In this document: piece after piece, positions 24,851-33,433 of the stretch | Position numbering within the stretch: the stretch's first letter is position 1 | Layout: every line of letters starts with the position of its first letter | NCBI GenBank assembly: GCA_964567745.1 | Contig: CAZMNY010000024.1 | Location: 1 to 64,000 of the forward strand | Direction of reading: 5' to 3' | Length of the DNA: 64,000 nt | Origin: CAZMNY01 sp964567745 | GTDB taxonomy: Bacteria; Planctomycetota; Planctomycetia; Pirellulales; Pirellulaceae | The notes under the pieces: generated by a model | What the model saw: only the letters and a program-made list of their open reading frames with translations | The model's database searches: none | What the model was told of the DNA's origin: nothing | Position numbers and translations under genes: made by a program

Positions 24851-27604
24851 TTAGAACGCGCGCCCTTTCTTGGCGTCAGGCTTCTTACTTGCTGGACTCT
24901 TATCGTCCGCATTCTTCACGCCCGGCTTGGTCTTAGCTGGCTTGTCGCCTCCGATTGCTTTGAGGATCGGACCGATACCGGGAATCCCTGCCGGCGTTTC
25001 AATCATTAGCAGCTCGGCGCGGACGATGGCGTCACTGCCGTCTCGAGTGAGATGGGATTGAAGGCCGCGAAACCAGCTTATGATCGGCGCTTGGAACGGC
25101 TCGACTGGTTGCCCATCGGGGCCGAGCGCGGAAGTCGCCCACCGCCGCTCATCGCCCTCGCCCACAAGCGAGTACTTGCCGCCAAGCGTACAAATCAGTT
25201 CCGCGTCAATGATCTGTTCAACGGCGTACTTGGCGTCCTTCGGTTTGAGTCCGAGTTGCTGTTCCGCTGCGTGCACAAGCAGCAGATTGCCGTTGGTGGT
25301 CTGCTTAGCTCGGTCGAAGTAAAGCTGATTGATCCAGTTTCGGATCTTGGCTTGGGAGAGGTCGCCGATGCGTACGCGAACTTGAGCCGGAGTCGGGTCG
25401 TCGACAATTCGTAGAGCCGGCGTGGCGCGGTCGAGAACGTCACGCTGGAAGGACAATGCCGAAAACCCCTCCCACTGCCGTCGCCAAAGGCCGAGTGGCA
25501 ACTGCGTGTAACCGAAAACATCCGGCTCGGCGCTAGCCCATTCCAGCGGAAGCCAGTCGAGATAGCCAGCTTTGGGCCAGGAGCCAAGATAGCCCGGGGC
25601 GGAAGCGATGATTTGAATCGTTCGCAAAAGGCTATCGGGGCGATGGGCGATGAACGCTTCGGTGTCTTGGATTCCTAGGAACAGTTGGTGCGGAGGAATC
25701 GCGTCGGTTAACAATCCGCCTTGCAGTGAAGCCTGGACGTTGATGATGTCGCCCGGCCCAGCCGTAACTCGGCGATGATTCGGCGGTCCGAGAATAGAGA
25801 GCAGCCATCCGTACTTTGTTTCGTCGAGCGACGAGATTCGTCCGTCGATCGTGAGCCGTTCGCGGCCACCCTCGATCGTTTCGCGGCGAATACCGATCAT
25901 GATCGGGTCGAATTGCTTCCATTCCTCGGCGTAGGAGTCGGCCTTGGCAGCGTAGTCAGCCGCTTCCCGAGCGGTCACGGAAGTGATCTTAATGTCAGGC
26001 GTTGGAAGGAAAAATCCGCGGCGACCTCGAAGCGAGTCGATCGCGTCGCCCTCGCCGGTAACCAGCCCGCTGCCGTCGGGACGCTGTCCAAAGCCTGCGG
26101 GCAAGAATCCCTGCTCAATGTACTGATCGATTGTGACAGCGGACGAACCCTCATTGCGAGCGGCGAGTCGAGCCATATCGAGCAGCTGCAAGTCGGTGGT
26201 GGCTTCAAGCCGTCTTTGCAATTCGATTTGATATTGAGGGCTCACGAGCCCCTGCAAGAAGGCCTGGGAAGCATAGATAAAGACGCTGTCGCCGCGACTT
26301 GTCGGCATCTTGGCTCGGGCATCGAGAAACTCGCTCGTGTCGCCCAACGACGTCTTCTCATCCGGAACAGCGAGGAACCGTTCCGCGATGTGTTTCGAAT
26401 TGGTGACAAGATGAAAGTCACCGTCTGTGACGTAGAATGCGCGAAGTTGATTGTCCGGCGTCGACAGAAGTGATGCGGCACCGCCGGCAAGCTTCACGTC
26501 TTGGATTTTGGCGCCCTGCTTCCGCTTCGCCGCTAACGCCTCGGCGCGAAGGCTGGTCAGATTGTTGGCGAGCAGCACATTGCTTTTGGCTTGGAACAAA
26601 ACGCCGACCGCCGCTCCGTCTTGCACAAACGCGTCCTGCCCGATGACCGCCATGTCCTCAATCACCTGTCCGCCAAGCAACTCCGAGAGCGCAGTTTTCT
26701 TTAATGCGAGTTGAGTCTGGACCCTTGCTGACAACGGATTCTTTTGGCCTCGCAACATCGCCATCCGCGACAAATCGCCGCCATGCGATTTGGCCAGATT
26801 GTCGAGCCACAAGAAGTTGGCGAAACTGCCGAAACGAATGTAAAAGCACTCGCGCGGCGTTCGCTTGGCTATCGGTTCAATGTCCACCGCGCCGGCGGGC
26901 GCCGCGAATTCTGTTTGAGGCCAAGCGGGTGCCGCTGGAATGGGCTGCCGAGCGATTTCAGTTGAACGCTCGCCACGCATGGTTCGCGCCATCGTCGCCG
27001 ATCGAAGTCGCTCAACTCCAAGCAGCAGTTCGAGCGTCTCCTGAGTTTCGCTCGGCGGCTGGGCTGTGAGGCGCCCGAGGAATGGAGTCGAGAGGCCGAG
27101 TCGCCGACCGAGCATGTTGATGAGATAGTCTTGCAAGACAGGCGGATAGTCGCTTTGCCTTTTTTGCGTACGGGCTTCTGCGTGGTATTCACGCCACCAT
27201 TGCTGCAAGAGTCTCGTATGCGAACGCGAATTTCGCTGCGGCGTAATGACGACGTGAGTCGGCTCGGGAGTGTGCAACACGACGCTCAACGGCGCTTTGC
27301 CTTTGAACAAGAAGAACAATCGCACGTCCGTGTTGGCGCCATCGGGTACGCCCAAAAGTTCCGCAAGAACGCGGCGTGCTGGTCCGGAAGCAAATACCGG
27401 ATAATAGGTCCGTCCCTCGTCATCGCTGAGCCGATAGAAAGCTCGGTCGGAGCCGCTAGGGGCGGTGCGAACCGGAAAAGATATCGAGGCCACGCCAAAA
27501 GGCGTTCCGGCAGCCGCCGTCGCTTCGATCCTGGCGTACGACGAATCGGCATAGACAAAGGCCGATAATCCGAACGCAATCGCAAGGCAGATCCGTTGAT
27601 ACAT
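24851..27604 (-). CDS. Long exported protein of unknown function
   Basis: A 917-residue protein with a signal peptide (MYQRICLAIAFGLSAFVYA, cleavage near SSYARIEA). I start at ATG 27604 because it places the signal at the N-terminus; the frame is open a further 29 codons. The N-terminal 100 residues are a beta-rich segment; a large middle part (about 270-560) has alternating helices and strands including ECFYIRFGSFANFLWLDNL and SVFIYASQAFLQGL, which recall substrate-carrier-like DUF3352-type repeats, but I cannot confirm this. The C-terminus is Lys/Ala-rich (KPAKTKPG, KKPDAKK). It converges with the glycosyltransferase-like gene, 7 bp apart. Confidence 0.7.
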   Translation of the reverse strand: MYQRICLAIAFGLSAFVYADSSYARIEATAAAGTPFGVASISFPVRTAPSGSDRAFYRLSDDEGRTYYPVFASGPARRVLAELLGVPDGANTDVRLFFLFKGKAPLSVVLHTPEPTHVVITPQRNSRSHTRLLQQWWREYHAEARTQKRQSDYPPVLQDYLINMLGRRLGLSTPFLGRLTAQPPSETQETLELLLGVERLRSATMARTMRGERSTEIARQPIPAAPAWPQTEFAAPAGAVDIEPIAKRTPRECFYIRFGSFANFLWLDNLAKSHGGDLSRMAMLRGQKNPLSARVQTQLALKKTALSELLGGQVIEDMAVIGQDAFVQDGAAVGVLFQAKSNVLLANNLTSLRAEALAAKRKQGAKIQDVKLAGGAASLLSTPDNQLRAFYVTDGDFHLVTNSKHIAERFLAVPDEKTSLGDTSEFLDARAKMPTSRGDSVFIYASQAFLQGLVSPQYQIELQRRLEATTDLQLLDMARLAARNEGSSAVTIDQYIEQGFLPAGFGQRPDGSGLVTGEGDAIDSLRGRRGFFLPTPDIKITSVTAREAADYAAKADSYAEEWKQFDPIMIGIRRETIEGGRERLTIDGRISSLDETKYGWLLSILGPPNHRRVTAGPGDIINVQASLQGGLLTDAIPPHQLFLGIQDTEAFIAHRPDSLLRTIQIIASAPGYLGSWPKAGYLDWLPLEWASAEPDVFGYTQLPLGLWRRQWEGFSALSFQRDVLDRATPALRIVDDPTPAQVRVRIGDLSQAKIRNWINQLYFDRAKQTTNGNLLLVHAAEQQLGLKPKDAKYAVEQIIDAELICTLGGKYSLVGEGDERRWATSALGPDGQPVEPFQAPIISWFRGLQSHLTRDGSDAIVRAELLMIETPAGIPGIGPILKAIGGDKPAKTKPGVKNADDKSPASKKPDAKKGRAF

Positions 27605-27785
27605 GTCGACGCTCCTTCTGGGGACACGGGCAGCCATGATGATTGGTCGAAAGCGCCGCGGCGTCAAGGTAGTCGGCTTCGACCTGGACATTATTCGCCC
27701 AACCGATCGTCCTCAACGTAGGATAGAAACTCCCTACGCCACTCGGCTCGGTCAACCTATCGTTGAAGCCGCAATCGGCGAGACC

Positions 27786-28421
27786 CTAGGCCGGCCGAGA
27801 CCGCTCGTTGTACAAGTCCTGCGAGCTAACCAGCTTGGCTCCCGCGGACTGCATCTCCTTTATCGCCGCGTCGGAATCCGCATCGCTGAGACCTCGGCAG
27901 ACGTCAGTAACGAGCATGGTCTCATACCCAAGTGAGATTGCGTCGAGCACAGTAAACTTGACGCAATATTCAGTCGCCAGCCCCCCGACGAAGAGACGGT
28001 TAACTCCCTTCGCCTGCAGTTGAGCATGAAGGTCAGTCGCTTGCCGCCGGCCGTTGTCAAAGAAACCGCTATAGCTGTCAATCCTTGGGTTTTCCCCTTT
28101 GCGGCTGACGTAGGTCATCTTGTCGACTTCAATCTCAGCCGCGAATTCGGCGCCTGAAGAATTCTCGATACAGTGATCGGGCCAGAGGACCTGTTGCAAA
28201 CCGTCCAACTCGATGATCTCACCGGCCGCACGATCTTCGTGGTTGGATGCAAAGCTCAGATGGTTCGGCGGATGCCAGTCCTGGGTGGCGATGACGATAT
28301 CAAAACAATCCATCAATCGCTTGGCGGGCGCGACAGTTTGGTCCCCGAACGGAACTGCCAAACGGCCGCCAGGAAGAAAGTCGTTCTGAATGTCGACCAA
28401 CAGTAGCGCGTCGCGAGCCAT
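27786..28421 (-). CDS. pncA: Nicotinamidase PncA
   Basis: Deamidates nicotinamide to nicotinate, the first step of the Preiss-Handler NAD salvage route. The 211 residues carry the full active site: Asp10 (LLLVDIQNDF), Lys108 (SRKGENPRIDSYS) and Cys153 (GLATEYCV) as catalytic triad, and Asp48, His50 and His83 (TQDWHPPNH, WPDHC) as metal ligands. It is the last gene of a four-gene minus-strand cluster, 18 bp after nrtR. The product nicotinate feeds PncB encoded at the head of the same cluster. Confidence 0.95.
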   Translation of the reverse strand: MARDALLLVDIQNDFLPGGRLAVPFGDQTVAPAKRLMDCFDIVIATQDWHPPNHLSFASNHEDRAAGEIIELDGLQQVLWPDHCIENSSGAEFAAEIEVDKMTYVSRKGENPRIDSYSGFFDNGRRQATDLHAQLQAKGVNRLFVGGLATEYCVKFTVLDAISLGYETMLVTDVCRGLSDADSDAAIKEMQSAGAKLVSSQDLYNERSRPA

Positions 28422-28439
28422 GGCGCGATCCTCCTCTGC

Positions 28440-29129
28440 CTAGATTTCAAACAGGATCCCCAACTTCGTCAGGTTTTCGTACCTGACCTTGTCGAATCGA
28501 TAGAGCTTGGCCGCGCGGTGTGCCACGCCTTTTTCAACTTCGTCGAGCGGAGTGAGCACGTCCAGGGAGAGGATCTTCTTGCGAAAATTTCGCTTGTCCA
28601 TCTCTCGACCCAACACGGTTTCGTAGAGGTGTTGCAGCTGCCGCAAACTGAATTTTCGCGGCAGCAATTCGAATCCGATCGGTTGATAACGCACCTTCGC
28701 TCGCAGCCGCTCCGTCGCCGTTCGCAAAATCTTGCGATGATCGAAAGCGAGTCGAGGCGGGCCGTCGGTCGGAAACCAATCGGCGTCGCTGGCGTCCGTG
28801 GCCGCTTGCACACGGTGTTCATTGAGCCGCACTAACGCGTAGTAGGCCACCGATACGACTCGCTCGCGCGGATCTCGATTTACGTCGCTGAAAGTGTACA
28901 ACTGTTCGAGAAAGATTCGCTTGAGACCGGTCTCCTCTTCGAGTTCCCGGCGAGCCGCCTCGTCAGTCGTTTCGTCGAGTTCAACAAAGCCGCCGGGCAG
29001 CGCCCACGAGTTGGCGAACGGCGAGTTGGCTCGACGGATCAGCAGCACTTTGAGATCCTCCTCGTCGACGCCGAATACGACGCAGTCGACCGTTAGAGCG
29101 GGACGAGGGTATTTGTAGGTGTACGGCAT
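28440..29129 (-). CDS. nrtR: NrtR-type Nudix-domain transcriptional regulator of NAD metabolism
   Basis: A 229-residue protein with an N-terminal Nudix domain and C-terminal winged helix, the NrtR layout. The Nudix box is GGFVELDETTDEAARRELEEE (split: GGFVELDETTDEAA, RRELEEETG), near-canonical, so hydrolytic activity on ADP-ribose or similar could remain. The C-terminal part contains FSLRQLQHLYETVLG and KRNFRKKIL, the helix-turn-helix found in NrtR repressors, which respond to ADP-ribose or related NAD metabolites. It sits between nadE and pncA, and a 21-bp palindrome of the expected type overlaps the pncB promoter, so it very probably autoregulates this operon. Confidence 0.9.
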   Translation of the reverse strand: MPYTYKYPRPALTVDCVVFGVDEEDLKVLLIRRANSPFANSWALPGGFVELDETTDEAARRELEEETGLKRIFLEQLYTFSDVNRDPRERVVSVAYYALVRLNEHRVQAATDASDADWFPTDGPPRLAFDHRKILRTATERLRAKVRYQPIGFELLPRKFSLRQLQHLYETVLGREMDKRNFRKKILSLDVLTPLDEVEKGVAHRAAKLYRFDKVRYENLTKLGILFEI

Positions 29130-29228
29130 GAAATCGTCACTGTCTCTGAATTCGAACGGAGCGTCTCACCGCGAGCGGCGTTAACGGCGTTGTCGTCTTG
29201 ACTGACCGCCGACCCTAATATTCTGCTG

Positions 29229-31220
29229 CTACTCGGCACCCTGAATCAGACTCTTTAACGCGGCCAGCTCTCGACGGAAGCCGCCAGAGAGAATCGGAAA
29301 ACGGCACCAGGTCTTTGGGTCGAGGTTTTCATCGTCGAGATGAAACGATGGCGCGTATCGCTCTCGCTTCCACTGGTTTCGGCACCAGAGTCGGAAAAAG
29401 CGATCGACCCAAGCGCCTAATTGAGTCGCCTGATACTCGGGAAACTCAGCCTGCAGGCGGCGGTAGGCGTTGATCGGAGTAAGCTTGTCGCGAATCGCGG
29501 CCCGTTCGATAGCGTCGAGCAGCGCGTAGGGCATCAGGTCATCCTCATCGGTCTGGTTGGCCGTTTGAGGTCGAAGCTCGGCTGTCGGCTCTTGCCGGTT
29601 TACTAATTCGAGCTCAGGAATGGGGCCGACGCCAGACGGCCCTTCCGACTCAAGCCACCTGAGCCATTGACGGAGAAACGCCTTGTCGATGCCGGCGATG
29701 GGCGAGAGGCCACCGCTTGTGTCGCCGTCCATGGTCGCGTAACCGACGGCCGCTTCCGACCGATTACTGGTCGACAGCAGCAACGCTCCGAAAACGTTGG
29801 CCAGCATCCAAACACTCGGCGATCGCGAACGCGCCTGTATGTTCTGCATTGCAATGTCGTCGGTTTCCCATGTCAGAGGACGACCGATCGCGTTGGAGAC
29901 GATGTTCGTGTACTGCTCGACAACGTCGTCTACGTCCAACTCGAGATACCTCGCCCCCAAAGCCTGCGACAAGCCGCTCGCGGCTCCTCGCGTTGTCTCC
30001 GAGCTGTTGCGAGTTGATTGATAGACACAAGTGAGCATGGCGCTAACGAGTTCAGCGGGCGACTCGGCGTTGCCGAGCGAATCGGAATAGGCCAACTTGG
30101 TCCGCAATGATTGGAATCCAACCTCGGCGACACCCAATTTCACGAACAGAGCACACAGCGCGGCGACCGCAGACGAGTCGGCGCCGCCGCTGAGTGACAC
30201 CACAAATCCGTGAGACCGGCTCTTTCGCAAGTAATCGAATAGAGCCAAAGCGACCGCGCGAGCGAATTCTTCTTCCTTAAGTTGCTCGCTCGTTTCCCAC
30301 GACGTTGGTGCCTCGATCGGCGCCGGATCGGATTCGGGAAATTCGAACGCGGTCTCCACCAATCGTTTGGCATCGGATTCAATCACCGGGCGGAAACTCC
30401 CCGTTCTCGCTCGATTCATCCGCGTATCGTCGACATCGATTTGAGCGGTCGTTAGCCGCACGTTGGAGAACGAGAAGCGGCGTCCCGTCGTGAGCATTTT
30501 CCCGCAACTGGCAATCATCGCGTCGCCATCGTAAATGGCTCGCCCCGCCTCGTTGCCGACCAGGTTGGCGTAAACATAGCTGACGCTGAACGCGCGGGAA
30601 CCCTCGAGCACAAACCGGCGTCGAACGTCATGTTTGCCAAAAGCGAAATGGCTCGCGCTCGGGTTGAGTAAGATGTCGGCGCCATGTCGAGCGAGGTCGG
30701 CGCCGGGGCGATGGGCGACCCAGGCATCCTCGCAGATTTCAAATCCGATCCGCACTCCGCCGACACCGAACATCAAATCGCCAATCGGGTAATCGATGTC
30801 TCCGAGTGCGACTTCCGCGGTCACTCCGGCCGGCCAGGGTTTGAACCAACGAGGCTCATAGTGGATGCCCTCCCCCGCCAGATTCTGCTTCCCGACAAAA
30901 CCTTGCAGGCGGCCGTCGACCGCTAGTCCACATGTGTTGAACAGGCCGCCCCCATGCAGCAACGGAAGACCGAAGGAGACAATCATGCCCTCGGTTTCGT
31001 CGACAAGCTCGCCGAGAACCTCAATCGCGGTCGCTTGAATTCCAGGCGAGTGAAAGGCGTCTTCGCACCCGTAGCCGGTGATGCTTAGTTCCGGCAAGCA
31101 GAGGAGCGTGACGTCGTTTCGCCGAGCCTCGTCGATCGCGGCTCGAATGTTCGCCGCATTGTTTTCCCAGTCGAGCGGTGTTTGATTGAGAACGGCCGCG
31201 GCTGTCTTGATCAGCTTCAT
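29229..31220 (-). CDS. nadE: Glutamine-dependent NAD(+) synthetase
   Basis: Makes NAD from deamido-NAD with glutamine nitrogen and ATP. The 663 residues comprise an N-terminal nitrilase-like glutaminase with the triad Glu44 (LPELSITGYG), Lys111 (VGKQNLAGEG) and Cys163 (GFEICEDAW), and a C-terminal synthetase with the PP-loop LSGGADSSAV at about 340-349 and the later MDGDTSGGL and SNRSEAAVGY segments. This is the two-domain form that uses glutamine through an ammonia tunnel. Its ATG overlaps the pncB stop by 4 bp, so translation is coupled to the preceding enzyme of the pathway. Confidence 0.95.
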   Translation of the reverse strand: MKLIKTAAAVLNQTPLDWENNAANIRAAIDEARRNDVTLLCLPELSITGYGCEDAFHSPGIQATAIEVLGELVDETEGMIVSFGLPLLHGGGLFNTCGLAVDGRLQGFVGKQNLAGEGIHYEPRWFKPWPAGVTAEVALGDIDYPIGDLMFGVGGVRIGFEICEDAWVAHRPGADLARHGADILLNPSASHFAFGKHDVRRRFVLEGSRAFSVSYVYANLVGNEAGRAIYDGDAMIASCGKMLTTGRRFSFSNVRLTTAQIDVDDTRMNRARTGSFRPVIESDAKRLVETAFEFPESDPAPIEAPTSWETSEQLKEEEFARAVALALFDYLRKSRSHGFVVSLSGGADSSAVAALCALFVKLGVAEVGFQSLRTKLAYSDSLGNAESPAELVSAMLTCVYQSTRNSSETTRGAASGLSQALGARYLELDVDDVVEQYTNIVSNAIGRPLTWETDDIAMQNIQARSRSPSVWMLANVFGALLLSTSNRSEAAVGYATMDGDTSGGLSPIAGIDKAFLRQWLRWLESEGPSGVGPIPELELVNRQEPTAELRPQTANQTDEDDLMPYALLDAIERAAIRDKLTPINAYRRLQAEFPEYQATQLGAWVDRFFRLWCRNQWKRERYAPSFHLDDENLDPKTWCRFPILSGGFRRELAALKSLIQGAE

Positions 31221-32683
31221 AGCGATACTTTCTCCGCAGATGCAATCAACTGCATCTTGCGGTCATGCAGACGCTGTTCGTAACTGACAACATAAGGCGA
31301 TGCGCGTTCGATGCAAACCGTGCTGTCAGGCAGTGCCGCGAGTTGGCCCTTGGCGCGGCGTTGTAATTGCTCGATTGGAGCCGGCTCGGAAACCCGCTCG
31401 CCTTTTCGAAAGACGGGTGCCAACAGGTCGGAGTACCCCGAATTCGAATCGTAACGGTATCCGTCGCCGACGCCTGTGGCCGCAAGTCCGTCACTAGGCA
31501 TTCCGATATCGATATCGAAAATCACGTCGCCAAGGAAGCCTCTTGAATCGCCAAAACGTCGCACTTGAAGTCGGCCGGGGTTGGAGACTTTGATGGGGTC
31601 GTCGGAGAGTTTGACTTTCATTCGCCAAGGCTGTTGAGCATCGCTTCGAATCGCGGCCAATTTGTATACGCCGCCAAGCGCCGGTTGGTCGTATGCCGTG
31701 GCTAGGCGAGTGCCGACGCCCCAGGTGTCAATGCGCGCGCCGTCGCGTTTGAGCTTGAGGATTTCGAACTCGTCCAAGTCGTTGCTGGCCACGATCGCCG
31801 CGTTTGGAAATCCCGCCGCGTCAAGGCTCTTTCGCGCTTCTTTGCTGAGACGACCGAGGTCGCCGGAATCCAAGCGGATGCCAATCATCTCGTGGCCGCG
31901 AGAACGCATTTCCAAGCCGACCTCGATCGCTTTGCGAACACCCTCGCGAGTGTCAAACGTATCGACCAGAAAAACCGCATTGTTCGGCATCGCCTCGGCG
32001 TACGATCGAAACGATTCCAGCTCCGACTCAAATGTCATCACCCAGCTGTGGGCATGAGTTCCTTTGACAGGAATGCCGAAACGCTGTCCCGCAAGCACGT
32101 TCGACGTCGCGCTGCAGCCACCGATGAAGGCCGCTCGGCTAGCCGAGAGTCCGCCATCAAAGCCCTGAGCGCGGCGCAAACCGAATTCGAGCACATCGTC
32201 ACCGTCGGCCGCCAGCACGAGTCGAGCTGCCTTGGTGGCGATCAATGTCTGAAAGTTGACCGCGTTCAAAAGAGCCGTTTCAATGAGCTGACCTTGAAGT
32301 AGCGGCCCGACAACGCGGACGAGCGGCTCATGCGCGAATGAAATAACGCCTTCGGGAATCGCGTCGACGTCGCAAGCAAACTGTAACTCGCGCAAGTAGT
32401 CTAAGAACTCGATATCGAACAACGGCTTTCCGTCCGCGCCGCCCAACGAACCCAAGTACCGCAAGTCCTCATCGCCGAAACTCAGGTTCTCTAAGTACTC
32501 AATCGCCGTTTCCAATCCCGCTGTAACGGCAAACTGACCGCCAAAAGGGCATTCTCGAAACGTGAGATGAAACGCCGCGTCGTGCTCGGCCACGCCACGC
32601 TTCCAATATCCGTAGGCCATGGTCAGCTGATACAAATCTGTCGTCAATGGCGACAGCGTCGATCGACTTGTTCGCACCGGCAT
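31217..32683 (-). CDS. pncB: Nicotinate phosphoribosyltransferase
   Basis: Converts nicotinate and PRPP to nicotinate mononucleotide, ATP-stimulated. The 488 residues belong to the longer NAPRTase subfamily: LTTDLYQLTMAYGYW at the N-terminus, FHLTFRECPFGGQFAV, the RRAQGFDGG segment, KGTHAHSWVM with the phosphorylatable-type His, and GIRLDSGDL around the PRPP site. AAGGAGG lies 6 bp before ATG 32683. It is the first gene of pncB-nadE-nrtR-pncA; its promoter carries the predicted NrtR operator. Confidence 0.95.
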   Translation of the reverse strand: MPVRTSRSTLSPLTTDLYQLTMAYGYWKRGVAEHDAAFHLTFRECPFGGQFAVTAGLETAIEYLENLSFGDEDLRYLGSLGGADGKPLFDIEFLDYLRELQFACDVDAIPEGVISFAHEPLVRVVGPLLQGQLIETALLNAVNFQTLIATKAARLVLAADGDDVLEFGLRRAQGFDGGLSASRAAFIGGCSATSNVLAGQRFGIPVKGTHAHSWVMTFESELESFRSYAEAMPNNAVFLVDTFDTREGVRKAIEVGLEMRSRGHEMIGIRLDSGDLGRLSKEARKSLDAAGFPNAAIVASNDLDEFEILKLKRDGARIDTWGVGTRLATAYDQPALGGVYKLAAIRSDAQQPWRMKVKLSDDPIKVSNPGRLQVRRFGDSRGFLGDVIFDIDIGMPSDGLAATGVGDGYRYDSNSGYSDLLAPVFRKGERVSEPAPIEQLQRRAKGQLAALPDSTVCIERASPYVVSYEQRLHDRKMQLIASAEKVSL

Positions 32684-32699
32684 CTTGTCCTCCTTCGTG

Positions 32700-32720
32700 T
32701 TAGTGTAGTTTATACACTAA
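32700..32720 (-). promoter_or_regulatory. Predicted NrtR operator over the pncB promoter
   Basis: A 21-bp palindrome: TTAGTGTA, five bases, TACACTAA, with perfect 8-bp arms. It starts 16 bp upstream of the pncB ATG. On the minus strand it contains TATAAA as a -10-like element, with TTGACC (32735-32730) as -35-like at a 15-bp spacing, so a bound dimer would block RNA polymerase. Length and AGTGTA/TACACT half-sites fit the 21-bp NrtR boxes known from other bacteria. The site is seen directly; the identity of the binder is inferred from nrtR in the same operon. Confidence 0.75.
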
Positions 32721-32762
32721 GGTATCGAAGGTCAAGTCGTTTGCGTTGCGAGGCGTCCGATG

Positions 32763-33371
32763 TTAGCTGGCTTCGATGGGCTCGGTGTTCTCGGCGACAA
32801 GGATTGCGTCATGTCGACCGTCTTCAAGCCAGCCCTCGCGATAATGAAGCACTTGCAGGCCGGCGTCTTCTATGAGGCCAGGCAATTCGCCGTCGTCGAG
32901 CAGGAAGCGAGCCGGGGGTCGGCGAAATCGCTCCAAGTTGGTCTGAGTCGGCTGCATCATGACGAGTTGGCCTTGCGGCTTCAGCGCGGCCGCGATTTGA
33001 GACAGCAGTGGCCGGTGTAGGAAAAGGCAGGAGAGGATGAGGTCCCAGCGCCCGTCTGGCATACCAGATTCGAGCAGATCGCGCTGAACGCAGTCGATCT
33101 CGACGCCTTCGTCGTCGGCGCGCTGAGCGGCGATCACGAGAGCTCGATCGGAGACGTCGACAAGTGTGGACTGAAAGCCCCGTTTGGCGATCCAAATCGC
33201 GTGCCGGCCCGCGCCTCCGGCGAGATCCAAAGCGGCCGCATGCTTCTTGCCGGGAAGCAAGTAACGGTTCGGAAGCGACGTCAGAACCTTCGACGGCGTC
33301 GAGTCATCGTGCCCGCCGTTTTCGTAACGGAGATTCCATCTCGAGCGATCGTCGATTTGGCGTTCCCTCAA
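32763..33371 (-). CDS. Class I SAM-dependent methyltransferase (TehB-like)
   Basis: A 202-residue methyltransferase. The N-terminal SRWNLRYENG block and motif I (ALDLAGGAGRHAIWIAKRG) are typical of small TehB/UbiE-like enzymes; motif II-type acidic residue follows in STLVDVSDRAL, and WDLILSCLFLHRPLL is motif IV. The TTG at 33371 is the best available start; no ATG fits the N-terminal conservation. It lies 62 bp downstream of the RG-rich protein gene on the same strand and upstream of, but separate from, the pncB promoter. The substrate is unknown (tellurite, a thiol or a metabolite are options). Confidence 0.85.
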   Translation of the reverse strand: MRERQIDDRSRWNLRYENGGHDDSTPSKVLTSLPNRYLLPGKKHAAALDLAGGAGRHAIWIAKRGFQSTLVDVSDRALVIAAQRADDEGVEIDCVQRDLLESGMPDGRWDLILSCLFLHRPLLSQIAAALKPQGQLVMMQPTQTNLERFRRPPARFLLDDGELPGLIEDAGLQVLHYREGWLEDGRHDAILVAENTEPIEAS

Positions 33372-33433
33372 CTGGGGCGCGTCGCTTTATGTCGCCTCTT
33401 GCTCGCCCGAAGGTGGCGCAACTTCCGCCGAGC

